64,000 nt of DNA from Begonia masoniana (lineage: Eukaryota; Streptophyta; Magnoliopsida; Cucurbitales; Begoniaceae): assembly GCA_022432975.1 (NCBI GenBank), contig CM039502.1:15469143-15533142 (forward strand), given 5' to 3'. The notes beneath the pieces were generated by a model, which saw only the letters and a list, made by a program, of their open reading frames with translations, ran no database searches and was not told the DNA's origin. Of the stretch, positions 44,599 through 57,048 are shown piece after piece; the first letter of the stretch is position 1, and every line of letters begins with the position of its first letter. Made by a program: the position numbers and the translations under genes.

Positions 44599-47500
44599 AT
44601 GGAGGCACAAGAAAATAAAGAGAGGGAGCAGCCATCACATGGCTGCAATCCTGTTCAGAAAGCAGGGCCAGTGTCCATGGATCATGTCCTTCTTGCGTTG
44701 CAAGAGACCAAAGAAGAGAGAGAGTCGAGAATCCGAAGCCTCTTTAAATGTTTTGACACGACAAACACTGGATATTTGGATTACGCACAGATTGAAGCCG
44801 GTTTGTCCACCCTTCAGATTCAGTCAGAGTACAAGTATGCAAAGGATTTGCTTAATGTATGTGATGCAAATAAAGATGGGCGCGTTGATTATCAGGAGTT
44901 CAAGCGATACATGGACGATAAGGAGCTCGAGCTTTACCGTATTTTTCAGGCCATTGACGTTGAGCATAATGGATGTATTTTGCCTGAAGAGCTCGACGAA
45001 GCACTTATCAGGGCAGGTAAACACACGCTGCATTAAAGGTAGAAATATTTACGTGATTTTCTGTCAGTCCATTAATTTTTTATGATTACAATTATCGTTT
45101 GGAAGTTGCACTAGACATTCTGATTAAGAATCTATTGGGTGGTTTTTGTTTGGAAGGGTGGTTCTGCTTATATGTAGTTGTTGCATAGTCCTTGTCATCT
45201 TCTCACATAATTATATTGCATCATTATGCTTGATGGTTTAACATATGGCCATGGGAGCATAATTATTGTCTCTGGTGACGGTTTTATCAATATTTATTAG
45301 AGCTAAACCAGAATACTTATCTCTGCTTTCATAATGACCTATCAACATCTGTGTTGGATGCCCAGCTTGCTTCTTGCAGATTTTTCAATATATTTTTTTT
45401 ATCAACTTGTTATATACAATGCAGAAATTTGAGGGTGTTTGTTCAAAGTATTTATGTTGAAAGAAAACATGTTGTATTTTACTTGAAATTGTTTAAAATT
45501 GCATTGGCTGGTATTTGATTTAGCCTGATTGTTTATTTAGAAAAATTGCTATGAGTTTATGATGTTTTTCAATAAAATTTATATTATTTTCAGTCTATAA
45601 TTAGGAGTCGTTTTCATTCTATAAGCCACGCTAGTCTCCTTTTTGTAGGTATCGAGATCGAGGATGAAGAGCTTGTTCGTTTTGTGGAGCGTGTAGATAA
45701 AGATAATAACGGGATTATTACATTCGAAGAGTGGAGGGATTTTCTTCTATTGTACCCTCATGAGGCTACAATTGAGAATATATATCACTATTTCGAGAGG
45801 GTTTGTCTTGTTGACATTGGAGAGCAGACTATCATTCCAGAGGGGATCAGCAAACATGTTGCAAGTAGATATCTGATTGCCGGAGGAGTTGCAGGGGCGA
45901 CATCTCGTACAGCCACTGCACCTCTCGATAGATTAAAGGTTGTTTTACAAGTACAGACGACTCAGGCTCGTGTGATGCCAGCAATTCGAGAATTATGGAG
46001 ACAAGGTGGTCTGTTGGGGTTTTTTCGTGGAAATGGTTTAAATGTGATTAAAGTAGCCCCTGAAAGCGCGATAAGGTTTTATACATACGAAATGCTGAAG
46101 TCTGTGATTGTTAATGTAAAAGGGGGAGAAGACAAGGCCGAAATCGGTACACTGGGCCGACTTTTTGCTGGTGGGTTAGCTGGTGCTGTGGCTCAGACCA
46201 CCATTTACCCGATGGATCTCGTCAAAACACGAATACAAACGTTTAGTTGTCAATCTGGGCGAGTTCCTAGTATTGGTACTCTCTCGAAAGATATTTTGGT
46301 CCAAGAAGGGCCTCGTGCGTTCTACAGGGGAGTTGTTCCTTCTCTTCTGGGTATCATCCCTTATGCTGGCATTGACCTTGCTGTGTACGAGACTCTGAAA
46401 GATATGTCGAAGAAATATATTCTCGACGATAGTGGTAAGATATTCACGTTCAAATATCTCGAATTTTTTTCTCTCGTTTATGGCATTCTATTTGATGTGT
46501 GTTTCTATTGGGTAGTGATCAAAATTTAGATCTCATTCAGATCCAGGACCGCTTGTGCAACTGGGATGTGGAACGGTCTCTGGGGCTTTCGGAGCAACTT
46601 GTGTTTACCCATTACAGGTCGTAAGGACTAGGTAAGAAGTGTTGGGATATGTTACCGCCTTTCATGGCAGTCTAATTTTGATAATTTTACAGTAATGTTA
46701 GATTACCTTCTAATTTTACACTTTAATTTTTTCCTCATAACATAACATAACATAACGTGTCGCATATTGATTAGTATAATGATATAAACCCTGTAATCTC
46801 AAAATCTCCGAACAATCACAAAACAACCAAGAAATAACAATCACTCAATAACTAGATTCGTAACAGTGAAGATAACATAACATAACATAACATAACATAA
46901 CATAACATAACATAACATAACATAACATAACATAACATAACATAACATAACATAACATAACATAACATAACATAACATAACATAACATAACATAACATAA
47001 CATAACATAACATAACATAACATAACATAACATAACATAACATAACATAACATAACATAACATAACATAACATAACATAACATAACATAACATAACATAA
47101 CATAACATAACATAACATAACATAACATAACATAACATAACATAACATAACATAACATAACATAACATAACATAACATAACATAACATAACATAACATAA
47201 CATAACATAACATAACATAACATAACATAACATAACATAACATAACATAACATAACATAACATAACATAACATAACATAACATAACATAACATAACATAA
47301 CATAACATAACATAACATAACATAACATAACATAACATAACATAACATAACATAACATAACATAACATAACAACAATCACTCAATACTAGATTCGTAACA
47401 GTGAAGAGAATTCGAGAGTCCTTCTCTCTCCCACTTTCCAGATTCTTCTCCTCCTCTCCCCTCCATCCCCTCCTCACGTATAACCTCTCCTAACCGAATT

Positions 47501-50500
47501 TCATCTTGCAATTCCCCATCCCCCTTGTATCACTCCTATTTTGATTATTATCCCTACTCCCCTTATAAAGAAAAGAAACTTATATAATTAAAACATAAAA
47601 CGTAGTTATAAAACTAGCTATTCCGTCTTGTGGCCTCGTTTTCTCATTGAAGTGGTGGGTTCCTATCAATACCCGTCACTCAAACTTTCACTTTATCCTC
47701 AAAGTTGAATACAGAAAATTGAACTGTGACAACATCAAAGAACTCCCACGTAACCTCCTCCTTAGGTTGCCCTTGAAAATGAATAAGGATCTCGCCTTTA
47801 GCGTGAATGCCATCAGTACTGGGTTGTACGTTCAACACCATTTCCGGTGTGTAACTGGACGCTCCATGTCTTCCGATCAAGTGGTGGGTAATGTTGTAGA
47901 CAGTGGCTTGTTACCTATTGCTCATCGCAACAGAGACACATGAAACACATTATGGATGTTGGAAGTCTCCGGTGGTTGTAATTTATATGTCACTTGTCCC
48001 ACCTTTGCTATTACTTGATAAGGCCCATAAAAACGAAGGCTAAGTTTCTCATTTCGTTTCTTTGCTAATGAGCATTGTCGATATGGTTCTAATTTCACAA
48101 ACATCCAGTCACCCTCATTAAAATGCACGTCACGGTGTTTGCCATCAGCTACCTCCTTCATACGAGATTGGGCTCGAGACAGATGAGCTTGTAACTCTAT
48201 GATAATAGCGTCCCTTTCTTGTAGGAGGTCCTTTAGTGACTGAACCACTGAGTTCCCCGTGCCCACTCGAATCAAATGTGATGGCTCTCTACCATACACT
48301 GCTTTGAACGAAGACTATGAATAGTTGTATGAAAAGAAGAATTATACCAAAACTTGGCCCATGCAAGCCATCGTAGCCACAATGTAGGTTTGTCCGATGC
48401 AAAACAGCATAAACAAGTCTCCAAGGAACGATTTACCACTTTCGTTTGTCCGTCTGTCTGAGGGTGATAGGCAGAACTACGCTGTAACATTGTGCTTTGC
48501 AGTTTGAAGAGTTCCTTCTAGATATGCTCAAGAAAACCTTGTCACGGTCACTGATAATCGATCGCGGGAACCCATGTAAACGAACAACTTCTCGTATGAA
48601 CACCATTGCCACCGATTGAGCCGTAAAATGATGCTTAATAGCTATAAAGTGGGCATATTTACTCGGTCAATCCACTACCACGAGAATGGTGTTGTATCCC
48701 TGAGAACGAGGTAGGCCTTCAATGAAATCTATAAAAACATCTTCCCAAATTAATGTTGGAATTAGTAGGGGTTGAAGAAGCTGGGATAAAGCTTGGTATT
48801 TGTTGTGTTGGCATATATCACAAGCTGCCACAAATTGCTTCACACGGTTGCGCATCCCCTTCCAAAAGAACTCTGCGGCTATTCTTTGGAAGGTTTTAAC
48901 TTTCTCAGAGTGTCCCCTTACTGTTGAACCATGGAATTCCTAGAGCAATAATGGGATCAAGGCTGAGTTTGGAGCTAACACCAGCCTCCCCTTATAATAC
49001 AATCGCTCATTTTGTAAAGAATATCCCATTTGGGTCTCACTCTGCTGCTGAAGCTGGGATATAATCAGTGCCAAATCCTCGTCATTCAATAACTCATCCC
49101 GAATTTCCTACCAAGGCAATAGAGCCATAAATGTAGAGTGGCAAGGGTTCGGCTTGTGGAATAGTGCATCTACCACCTTGTTCTTTAACCCTGCTCGATA
49201 CTAAATCTCAAAGTCATATCTCATGATCTTCGTTAACCACTTTTGGTGCTCCAGACTCACTAAGCGCTGCTCGAGCAAGTACTTGAGACTTCGCTGATCT
49301 ATGCAGACAATAAAATGACGAACAAGTAAATAATGCCGCCATTTGATGCTCGATAACACTATTGCGCGTAATTTCCTCTCATATACCGATTCCAATTGAG
49401 CACGCGGTGACCATGTTTGGCTGAAATAAGCAATTACTCGACCACCTTGTATAAGGATTGCCCCAATACCATTGCCAGATGCATCTGTCTCCAATATGAA
49501 AGGCTTGTTAAAATTTGGTAAAGCCAAGACTTGCATCGTTGTTATAGCCGCTTTAAGATGTCGGAAGGTCGTTTTTGCTTCTTCTGACCAAAGAAAGCCA
49601 TCATTCTTAAGGAGGCCCATTAGTGGAGTTGCCACTTTACCATAATCGGACACGAATCGTCGATAATAGCTCGTTAAACTCAAAAAACCTCTCAGCTCTT
49701 TCAAAATGCGGGGTGTAGGCCACGATAACATCGCCTTAATCTTAGACTTATCGACGGCAACCCCCTCGGCCGAAATGATATGTTCCAGATACTCCAACTG
49801 TGCTTGAGCAATGAAGCACTTGTAAGGATTAGCAAACAGTTTATGCTCCCTCAACACCATGAGCACTGTATGCAGGTGTTGTAGATGTCTCCCGACGTCG
49901 GTGTTGTAGATGAGGATGTCATTAAAGAAAACTAAGACGAAGCGGCACAAGAAAGGCTTAAAGAGCTAATTCATCAAGGCTTAGAACGTTGATGGAGCAT
50001 TGGATAACTCAAACGGCATTACCAAAAACTCATAGTGGCCGTCATGTGTGCGAAATGCCGTCTTCGGAATATCCTCCGGTCGTACACGTATCTGGTGATA
50101 GCCCAACTTCAAATCTAGTTTAGAAAAACTAGCAGTTCCAGCCAGTTCATCTAAAAGTTCGTCGACCCGTGGAATAGGAAATTTATTCGGGACAGTGACC
50201 TTGTTCAGGGCTCTGTAATCCACACAGAAGCGCCAACTCCCATCATTTTTCTTAACTAAGATAACTGGACTTGAAAAAGGACTACTGCTCGGTTGAATAA
50301 TGTCAGCCGCTAACATTTCCCCCACTAGTTTTTCGATCTCATCCTTTTAAATTTGGGGGTATCGGTACGGTTTCACACACATTGGCGGTGTGCCCTGGGC
50401 GAGCACAATTTGATAATCTAGGGCCCTCGGGGGTGGCACCCCTTATGGCATAGTGAACAGCTCTTGAAAGGAGCCTATAAGTTCTTTGACCGCTGGAGGT

Positions 50501-52973
50501 GATTGAGGACAAGACGCTGCTGTGAGCCCCAGTAATTCTAATAGCAGGCTCGTATCTCTTGACTCAAAACGTTTAACCAAAGAGCGAAATGATACCAACG
50601 ATTTTTCCAAACTCGGATGTCCTTGCAATTGCACCTATTTGCCATTTACAGAGAATGTCATGGTAAGTGCCCCCTAGTTTACTCTCATTTCTGCCTGAGC
50701 CTTAACCACTTAAACCCCAAAATTACATCTGCACTACCCAATTCCAGAGGAAGGAAATTTTCGACGACCACAAATTATGGAAAAAACAAAGAGAGCTCTC
50801 GGCAAATATCAGCACTTTGAACGATAATGCTCGTGCCTGTCATCACTTCAAACTAGCCAAACGGTTCCAAAAGGATTCACAATTGTTTCCTGACCGAGAT
50901 GGAAATGAAGTTGTGGGTTGCCCTGCTGATGAGCACCACCACTTCCTGTCCACAAAGGCTGCCCTTAACCTTCATAGAATCGGGTGAAGAGAAGCCAACC
51001 ACCGAATTCAGGGACAATTGAGCTAACTCGGCAGCCTCGGGTGGTGTTTTGTCGCTTTGCAAGTTCTCCCCTCCGTCGTCCTGCGCCTCTGGTAATTCCT
51101 CGAGTTCTTAGCAAACCAAAATAAAAAGGTCCTTCGACTTATGACGATGCCCTGGGTGGAACTTCTCATCGCACCGGTAACACAGGTCTTTCTCTCTCGT
51201 TTCCTCTGCAGCTCGGAATCTGTCAACTGCCCGAAACAACGAGGCGAGCGAAACTGCAGGTTAACATGGGCTGATTTGGCCATCGGCAATGATACATATG
51301 TCGGTGGGGAGGATGAAACGCGGGCTGGACTCGCTAAAGGGCCCCGGGTCGTCGCCGCCTAGGAGGGCGATTGGGTTGTCAATGCTGATTTGGGATGACC
51401 CATTCCTCTCATGCCCTAACCCAACCCAAGGTTCTGCAACAGTTCGAATTTATCTTCCACCCTTTGCACTGTTTGCATCATGACCGAAGGACCAGGAGCT
51501 CGGCGTATTTCAGATCGCAAGCCCATAACAAATTGCGCCTCAAGTAGGTGCTCTGGTACGTCCGAAAAATGGGAGGCTGCTCGCTCAAAGAGTTGCCTGT
51601 ATTCTCACACCGACCCAGTTTACCTCAACTGTAGGAATTGCTCCAATAGCATCCCCTCCAATGACGATCGAAAGCGCTCCAGCAGCAATGCCCAGAAATC
51701 AACCTAGCTGCGGAATGTTCGTCTCTGATTCTCCCATTGAAACCAAGTTAGTGTTTCGTCTTCCAAGTGGGCAGCAATCCAGTGGAGCTTCTCTTGCTCC
51801 GACAACGGTTGTAGCGCAAAGAACCTCTCCACCCGAAAAATCCAATCATCTAGGTCACCTCCGATGAAGACATGCATTTCCAAACGACGATTCAGGTGCA
51901 CGCACTTCCTTCCACCCCTCTTCTCCACTTCTTGCCCGGGACGCTTCTCCTTGGCAATTGGATTGTCCCACGGTTTCAGCGTCAATCCTTTGCTTTCCTT
52001 TATCCCACTGCCTCAGTGGTGCGAAATGCACCACATCAGCCAGGGAATCCAACTTTGCCATCAACTTAGTCATGTTCCTCTCCAACTCCGGCAGCCTGGC
52101 GATGCTTTCCTTCACCCATTCTATCTCCTGTCGTAAGTCACCTTGAGCCCAAGCTATTGAATCCTCGCCCAATCCCTGTTTTCCTACACTCTGACCTTGC
52201 TTCTTCTCTACCATCCTCCAGGAAGTGCTCTGATATCAATGATATAAATCCCTGTAATCTAAAAATCCCCAGAACAATCACAAAACAACCAAGAAATATC
52301 AATCAGTCAATAACCAGGTTCGTAACGCTAAAGGAAATTCGAGAGTCCTTCTCTCTCTTACTCTCCAGATTCTCCTCCTCCGTCTCCCCTTCATCCCCTC
52401 CTCACGTATAACCTCTGTTAACCGAATTTCACCGTGTAATTTCCCATTTACCCCCTTGTATCACTCCTATTTTGATTATTACCCCTACTCCTATTGCAAA
52501 GAAAAGAAACTTATATAATTAAAATATAAAATGTAGTTATAAAACGTAGTTATTCATCTTGTGGTCTTGTTTGCTCTTTGAATAGGTGAATTGAAGCGGT
52601 GGGTTCCTATCATATAATTGATATTTTTTTCTTAATTTTTATAATTTTTCTTTCACTGTTACACCAGTTAATGAGTATCAGAATTTTTGGTAAAAATTAA
52701 AGTGTAAAATTATAAGATAAACCTAATATAACTTGAAACAAGCAATTTAGATAGAGACTAATTCTGCTGTATTCTCGTAGAATGCAAGCTCAACGTATGG
52801 CGCATGGTGGGTCCTACGAAGGGATGGGTGACGTATTTAGGAAGACGTTTAAACGAGAAGGGATATGGGGATTTTACAAAGGGCTATTTCCGAATCTCCT
52901 CAAAGTCGTCCCCTCTGCGAGCATTACTTACGTGGTTTACGAGACCATGAAGAAGAGGCTGGAACTCGATTAA
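44599..52973 (+). CDS. Calcium-dependent mitochondrial ATP-Mg/Pi carrier (SCaMC/APC type)
   Basis: The protein exchanges ATP-Mg or ADP for phosphate across the mitochondrial inner membrane, gated by Ca2+ on its N-terminal domain. Exons: 44599-45016, 45649-46434, 46541-46631, 52781-52973; all junctions are GT-AG and in phase, giving 495 codons, normal for the family. EF-hand loops are [36 protein letters not shown] and [12 protein letters not shown]; the first and third look weaker Ca2+ ligands. Three carrier repeats follow, with signatures PLDRLK (about residue 231), PMDLVK and PLQVVR. I chose ATG 44599 because it is the first in-frame ATG in the exon. Intron 3 is 6.15 kb because it holds a Gypsy element (46780-52612); without it the intron would be about 0.3 kb. 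The coding sequence looks intact. Confidence 0.95.
46736..46755. repeat. Host intron CATAA x4
   Basis: Four perfect CATAA units lie 24 bp outside the left end of the Gypsy element, in carrier intron 3. They are the same unit and orientation as the 99-copy array inside the adjacent LTR. Confidence 0.95.
46780..47668 (-). repeat. 3' LTR of the intronic Gypsy, enlarged by the microsatellite
   Basis: It is 889 bp instead of about 373 bp. The excess is the CATAA array plus one 35-bp duplicated LTR segment. The right part (47407-47668) pairs with 52353-52612. Confidence 0.9.
46876..47370. repeat. (CATAA)99 microsatellite in the Gypsy LTR
   Basis: Ninety-nine uninterrupted perfect CATAA units are present. 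A 36-bp LTR segment (AACAATCACTCAATA ... GTAACAGTGAAG) stands on both sides (46836-46871 and 47372-47406), so the array sits inside a duplicated piece of LTR. The other LTR (52240-52612) has no array at this place. The long TTATG-encoded frames on the minus strand are artefacts of the repeat. Confidence 0.98.
47669..52226 (-). pseudogene. Chromovirus gag-pol, heavily mutated
   Basis: Minus-strand segments in order: gag head (52214-51855) and gag core ([17 protein letters not shown] near 51870); protease near 50930, where the expected DSGA site reads [11 protein letters not shown], losing the catalytic Asp; RT (50325-49981: [20 protein letters not shown]; 49950-49201: FFNDILIY, where the DD pair has become ND, then the RNase H part [16 protein letters not shown]); integrase zinc finger (CDICQHNK near 48810) and core ([17 protein letters not shown] near 48468); and the chromodomain ([18 protein letters not shown] near 47760). 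Many frameshifts and stops; not functional. Confidence 0.93.
52240..52612 (-). repeat. 5' LTR of the intronic Gypsy
   Basis: This is the normal-length copy, TGATATAAATCCCTG to GGGTTCCTATCA on the plus strand. It is followed by the TATAA target copy and preceded by the primer site. Confidence 0.92.
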
Positions 52974-54616
52974 ACAAACAAAGTTATGCAAGCTTCTTTT
53001 ACATTGAACGGCTCGTTTCAACTGACACGGCTGACAGCTTTTCGTCGGCAAAAGGTATCGTGCTGTTGGAGCTTCGATTTACAGCCATCCCTAGAATAAG
53101 GTTTGTTTTGCAAATTTAGAAGACAGACGACAATGATGGTTTAAGTTATGAATAATAGAAACAATTTCTAGCATTAGAAATTGGGTGGCCCTCCTCTCTG
53201 TATTTATTATTGACCTGAGCTTCTGATGGTGCAGCCGCCATTGTTGGAAGACAAGCTTGGAGTCAGATTTTGTAATTTCCTTCTTTTGGACTTCAAGCCT
53301 TCATTTGCTTACAATAAATACCATTTTCATGCTAATTTTATTATTATTTTTCATTTATTTTTGAATTTTCCATGCAGTGGTTTCGTCAAGAAATAATACC
53401 TCTTTTAGTAAATTTATATTAGCTCCAACAAATGCACAATCTACCAAACGTTAAGATGTACAAAACTACTTGGCGAGTCTATCGACGCTCCTATTATAAT
53501 ATTGTCGATTTTTAGACGGAATTTGGACAGCTTTATTGTTGGAGTTAATAAAAAATGTTTTATTCTAAGTAGAAAAAATAACTTATTTATAAACTATGTA
53601 TTTTTCACTCTCTCAAATATCGTAGAATTATACACTTCCACTTATATAGATTGGGTCATCTTTACCTTAACACGGCGGGATGTCACACTACTCTTTTTAA
53701 AATTTTGTAAATTAAGTATAAAATTTCAAATGTATACTATTTTTCCTCCTCTTTTTTAAAATTTATTAAAAAAATATAATGAAAATAGAAACTGTTGTTT
53801 ATTATATTAAATCATTTGATTTATAAGTACCACAAGTGTTGTACTACTCATTATTAAATTAAGAATAACATCTCCACCCCATTATAATCATGGTGGGATC
53901 ATGATTGTTTGAAAGTCAAAGCATTACATGAATATTAAGATTATAAGATTATAGTATTTCAAATTGAAGTGACATCCACGTGTCTACTCCATACATTGTA
54001 CGCATGTCAATTTTTTTTATTTTAAGTAAAAAAAGTCGTCTATGTCTATCTATGTTGGTTTTTTCCAATTTCCTTTCTTTGGTCATTATTATAAAAATGA
54101 TTATTTGAGTGGCCTCATCACTCACTATCTGGGAAGACAAAGAATTAACGGCGTTAATAAATAGTCTAACAGCAGTTAACAATAAAAAAAATCTGATGAC
54201 TAATATTTTAAACTATGACGTGTCAATTGAAAAAATAATGAAGTATAGAGTTATTTTTTACAGATACCTTGAACTTTTGATTTGGTCAATTGACACCTCA
54301 TAGTTTGAAACGTTAGCGGCTGACACCTTAGGTTAATTATTTGACCTAGAATAATCTTATCCAACGTCCCTCTCTCTCTACCAAATGTTTCAACCAAAAC
54401 ACAAATTTCTTTTCAACAAAAATTCTTACAAAAATAATCTTTACGGAAATGGAAAGACAAAGAGAGACGCGAGGAGATAGAAAGGTATTTGAGCCTTGAG
54501 AGAGGAGAGGGAGACTAGGTCTGAGCTGAATCTGCCATTGAAAGAGAGGAAGAAAGGGGGGAGACCGAGTGCACCTTTGTTAAAGTGGAATTCTTTTTAA
54601 GAAACTTAGGATTTGA
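52974..54616. other. 3' flank of the carrier gene and intergenic DNA
   Basis: The first few hundred bases are presumably the carrier 3' UTR; possible AATAAA-like signals (ATGAATAATAG near 53150, ACAATAAATACC near 53310) are visible. Beyond this the DNA is AT-rich with no gene. At 54145-54345 a decayed repeat contains TAAACTATGACGTGTCAATTG and, inverted, TTGACACCTCATAGTTTGA, related to a stretch near 9860. Confidence 0.5.
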
Positions 54617-54780
54617 CAAGGGGAAAATTAGTTTTCGCCTTAAGGTCATGGAGCGTTCGAGCAGCAACATTGTACGCACAGGTTGTGTCCTCAGCCAAAT
54701 CAAAATCCCAAGCCACACCTGTCTTTTTTTAGGGGTCTCTGATCTCAGTAGCGAGTCCGTTGAGTTTCTGAGAGGTCAAA
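54617..54780 (-). pseudogene. AP2/ERF DNA-binding domain fragment
   Basis: The minus strand reads ATEIRDP, a stop, KKT, then (after a small frame disturbance) FDLAEDTTCAYNVAARTL and DLKAKTNFPL. This is recognisably the second half of a plant ERF domain: [22 protein letters not shown], then AYDxAAR and KAKTNFPL are the usual family phrases. The conserved Trp codon is a stop and the N-terminal RGVRxRPWG part is not readable. About 50 codons survive. A dead ERF copy or a transposon-captured scrap are both possible. Confidence 0.6.
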
Positions 54781-54841
54781 GATCTTGGAGCGGCTGAAAT
54801 CCAGAGGAGAAGAAGGAAGAAGCCGATGGAAATGGCAGAAA

Positions 54842-54846
54842 GGAGA

Positions 54847-54884
<38 letters not shown>
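54842..54884. repeat. (GA)n tract
   Basis: A nearly pure GA dinucleotide run ends directly at the Copia insertion site. Other GA/CT-rich runs occur nearby (54372-54382, 57469-57481). Confidence 0.9.
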
Positions 54885-54887
54885 ATG

Positions 54888-57048
54888 TCTATAGGATGAA
54901 AATGATTTTCGTATTATGTATATTCATCTGATAGACGTTTACATGTATATCGATAAGAAACAATGATGATGGAAAGTAACTAAGAAGTACAACCCGAACT
55001 AGAAGGAGAAACCATGAACAGTAAATACATTAACATCCCCTCTCAAGATCGAGACGGTAGGCCGAAGATCTTGGACGTAAAAAGATCAAACTTCGAAGGT
55101 GCAAGAGGTTTTGTTAAGGCATCAGCTAATTGGTTTTTTGATGGTGTAAACGTCACTAGTAGTAATTTTTTTTAGTATCTTTTCTCGAACAAAATGAAAG
55201 TCAATTTCGACATGTTTGGCTTTAGAGTGAAGTACCGGATTAGAAGCGAGATACGTGGCACTCACATTGTCACAGTGAATTAGAGGTACCTCGGTGGACA
55301 GAATACCTAGCTCTCCTAATAATGATTGAATCCATATTACTTCTGTTGCACCATCTGCTACACTACGATACTCTGATTCTGTGCTTGAGCGTGAAACCAC
55401 CTTTTGTTTAACCAAGGACCAGGAGATGAGATTAGTTCGTAGAAATATACAAAAGTCACTTGTACTTTTTCGATTATCTGGACAAGAAGCCCAGTCTGCA
55501 TCCGTATAACAAGTTAAATTGCAACTTTTAGAGGGCGAAAAGGCGATACCTAAAGAGGAAGTACCTTTAAGGTATCGCAAGATTCGCTTAACTGCTTGCC
55601 AATGAACATCTGAAAGCACATGCATAAACTGAGAAACTTTGTTGACAGCAAAAATAATATTTGGTCTGGTAAGACAGCAGTATTGCAGACCACCAACAAT
55701 ACTGTGATAAAGATAGCCATTAAGTAGAGGTGTACCAGATTTCTGTGATAGGATCGGTCCGGCAACCATAGGTGTGGGAACTGGCTTGTAAGATTTCATC
55801 TGTGCTCGGTGAAGTAACTCAGATATGTATCTGGATTGCGAGAAGATCATACTTGTAAGAGTACGAGTGACTGGAATCCCAAGAAAGAAAGATAGTGGTC
55901 AAAGGTCCCAAACTTTAAATTTTAAGTGTATATAAGTTAAAAGCTGATCCATGTGAGCCTTAGAGTGGCCTGTTAAGATGATTTCATCAACATAAATTAG
56001 CATAATCAAAATGAATGATCTCGTGCGGCAAACAAATAGGGAAGAATCGGATTTGGATGCCGAAAAACCCCAGCTTATGAGTGCATTGTGTAGCTTGGTA
56101 TACCAGACGCAAGGAGACTGCTTGAGGTCATAGAGAGATTTGTGTAGGAGATAAACAGCCGAGGAGTGAAAGGAACTAATAAATTCGGGAGGTTGTTGCA
56201 TAAAAATTGTCTCAGTTAAATCACCATGCAAGAAGACATTGCTGATGTCAAATTGCTTAATAGCCCATCCAAAAGAGATTACTAAAGAGAGAGTCATGCA
56301 GACTGAAGATGGTTTGACAACAAGACTAAAGGTCTCTTCATAGTCTATGTCTTCGGTTTGGTCATACCTTTTTGCTACTAGACGGGCCGTATATCTGCTG
56401 ATGGTACCATCTTATTTAAATTTTGTCTGAAAGACCCATTTACAACCTATAGTTTTTGCTCCTGGAGGAAGAGAAACCAGTGTCCAAGTATTAGTCTCAT
56501 TGAGTGGTAAAATTTCATCTTGCATTGCCTAAAGTCAATGTGGAAATTTTGAGACTTGTAGATATGTTTTTGGTTCTATGGAAGTCCCAAAAGAAAAAGC
56601 ATTTGGTTTAAAAATACCATTATTTGCTCTAGTTCTCATAGAATGTAAATTTCTTGGTATTGAGATTGGAACAGAGAATTGAGGTGTAGAGATGGGAGGT
56701 GATGAAGGCATGGAGGAGGGTTGGTTTGGTGTTATTGTCGGAGAGAGAGATGTTGAGGAAACTAACGGAGAGGATTTATTTTGATGTGTTGGAAGGAATG
56801 TGAAAGAAAGATAGGGAAAGAGTATAGAGAACGAGGATGATTCTAAGTTGGATTTGCTGATAGAAGCGAAAGAAAAATTGGACTTCACAAAGATAACATG
56901 AGTATAGAATGAAAATGATTTATGTATTCTGTATATTCATCTGATAGACATTTACATGTATATCGATAAGAAACAATGATGATGAAAAGTAACTAAGAAG
57001 TACAACCCGAACTAGAAGAAGAAACCATGAACAGTAGATACATTAACA
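54888..57048 (-). mobile_element. Internally deleted Copia element
   Basis: Two related roughly 148-bp LTRs (54888-55035 and about 56900-57048) start TGTTAATGTA on the minus strand. The 3' LTR follows the purine tract GAGAGGGGA. Flanks are GAATG (54883-54887) and GAATC (57049-57053), a 4/5 match. There is no primer site next to the 5' LTR, and gag, protease and integrase are missing: the LTR joins directly to post-integrase sequence. The coding part is close in sequence to the Copia at 10.9-18.3 kb, so both belong to one lineage. The left boundary is uncertain by a few bases. Confidence 0.85.
55122..56888 (-). pseudogene. Copia RT-RNase H remnant
   Basis: From 56888 leftwards: Ser/Pro-rich linker, MRTRANNGIFKPNAFSFGT, a stop near 56535, RT pieces (QFDISNVFLHGDLTETIFMQ, SLYDLKQSP, LIYVDEIILTG, where the YVDD motif has become YVDE) and RNase H (LTRPNIIFAVNKVSQFMH, DADWASCPDNRKSTSDFC, SRSSTESEYRS, CDNVSATYLASNP). 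Most pieces share one frame, broken by stops near 56535, 56415 and 55899. Confidence 0.92.

Larger units (their letters stand above)
46780..52612 (-). mobile_element. Chromodomain Gypsy element inside carrier intron 3
   Basis: LTRs at 46780-47668 and 52240-52612 begin TGATAGGAACC on the minus strand. Target duplication is TATAA at 46775-46779 and 52613-52617. The primer site on the minus strand is TGATATCAGAGC (52238-52227), one base off the usual Met-tRNA site. Gag, protease, RT, RNase H, integrase and a C-terminal chromodomain follow on the minus strand, the chromovirus order. The 373-bp LTR and the overall size of about 5.3 kb (without the microsatellite) suggest the Reina lineage. It lies antisense to the host gene. 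Confidence 0.93.

Noticed and set aside
46841..47477. Three long minus-strand frames of 174-210 codons with a MLCYV repeat
   Set aside because: They are translations of the perfect CATAA pentanucleotide array, which lacks stops in several frames; not genes.
51023..52411. Plus-strand frames over the chromovirus gag region
   Set aside because: They are antisense shadows of gag on the minus strand and lack any recognised domain.
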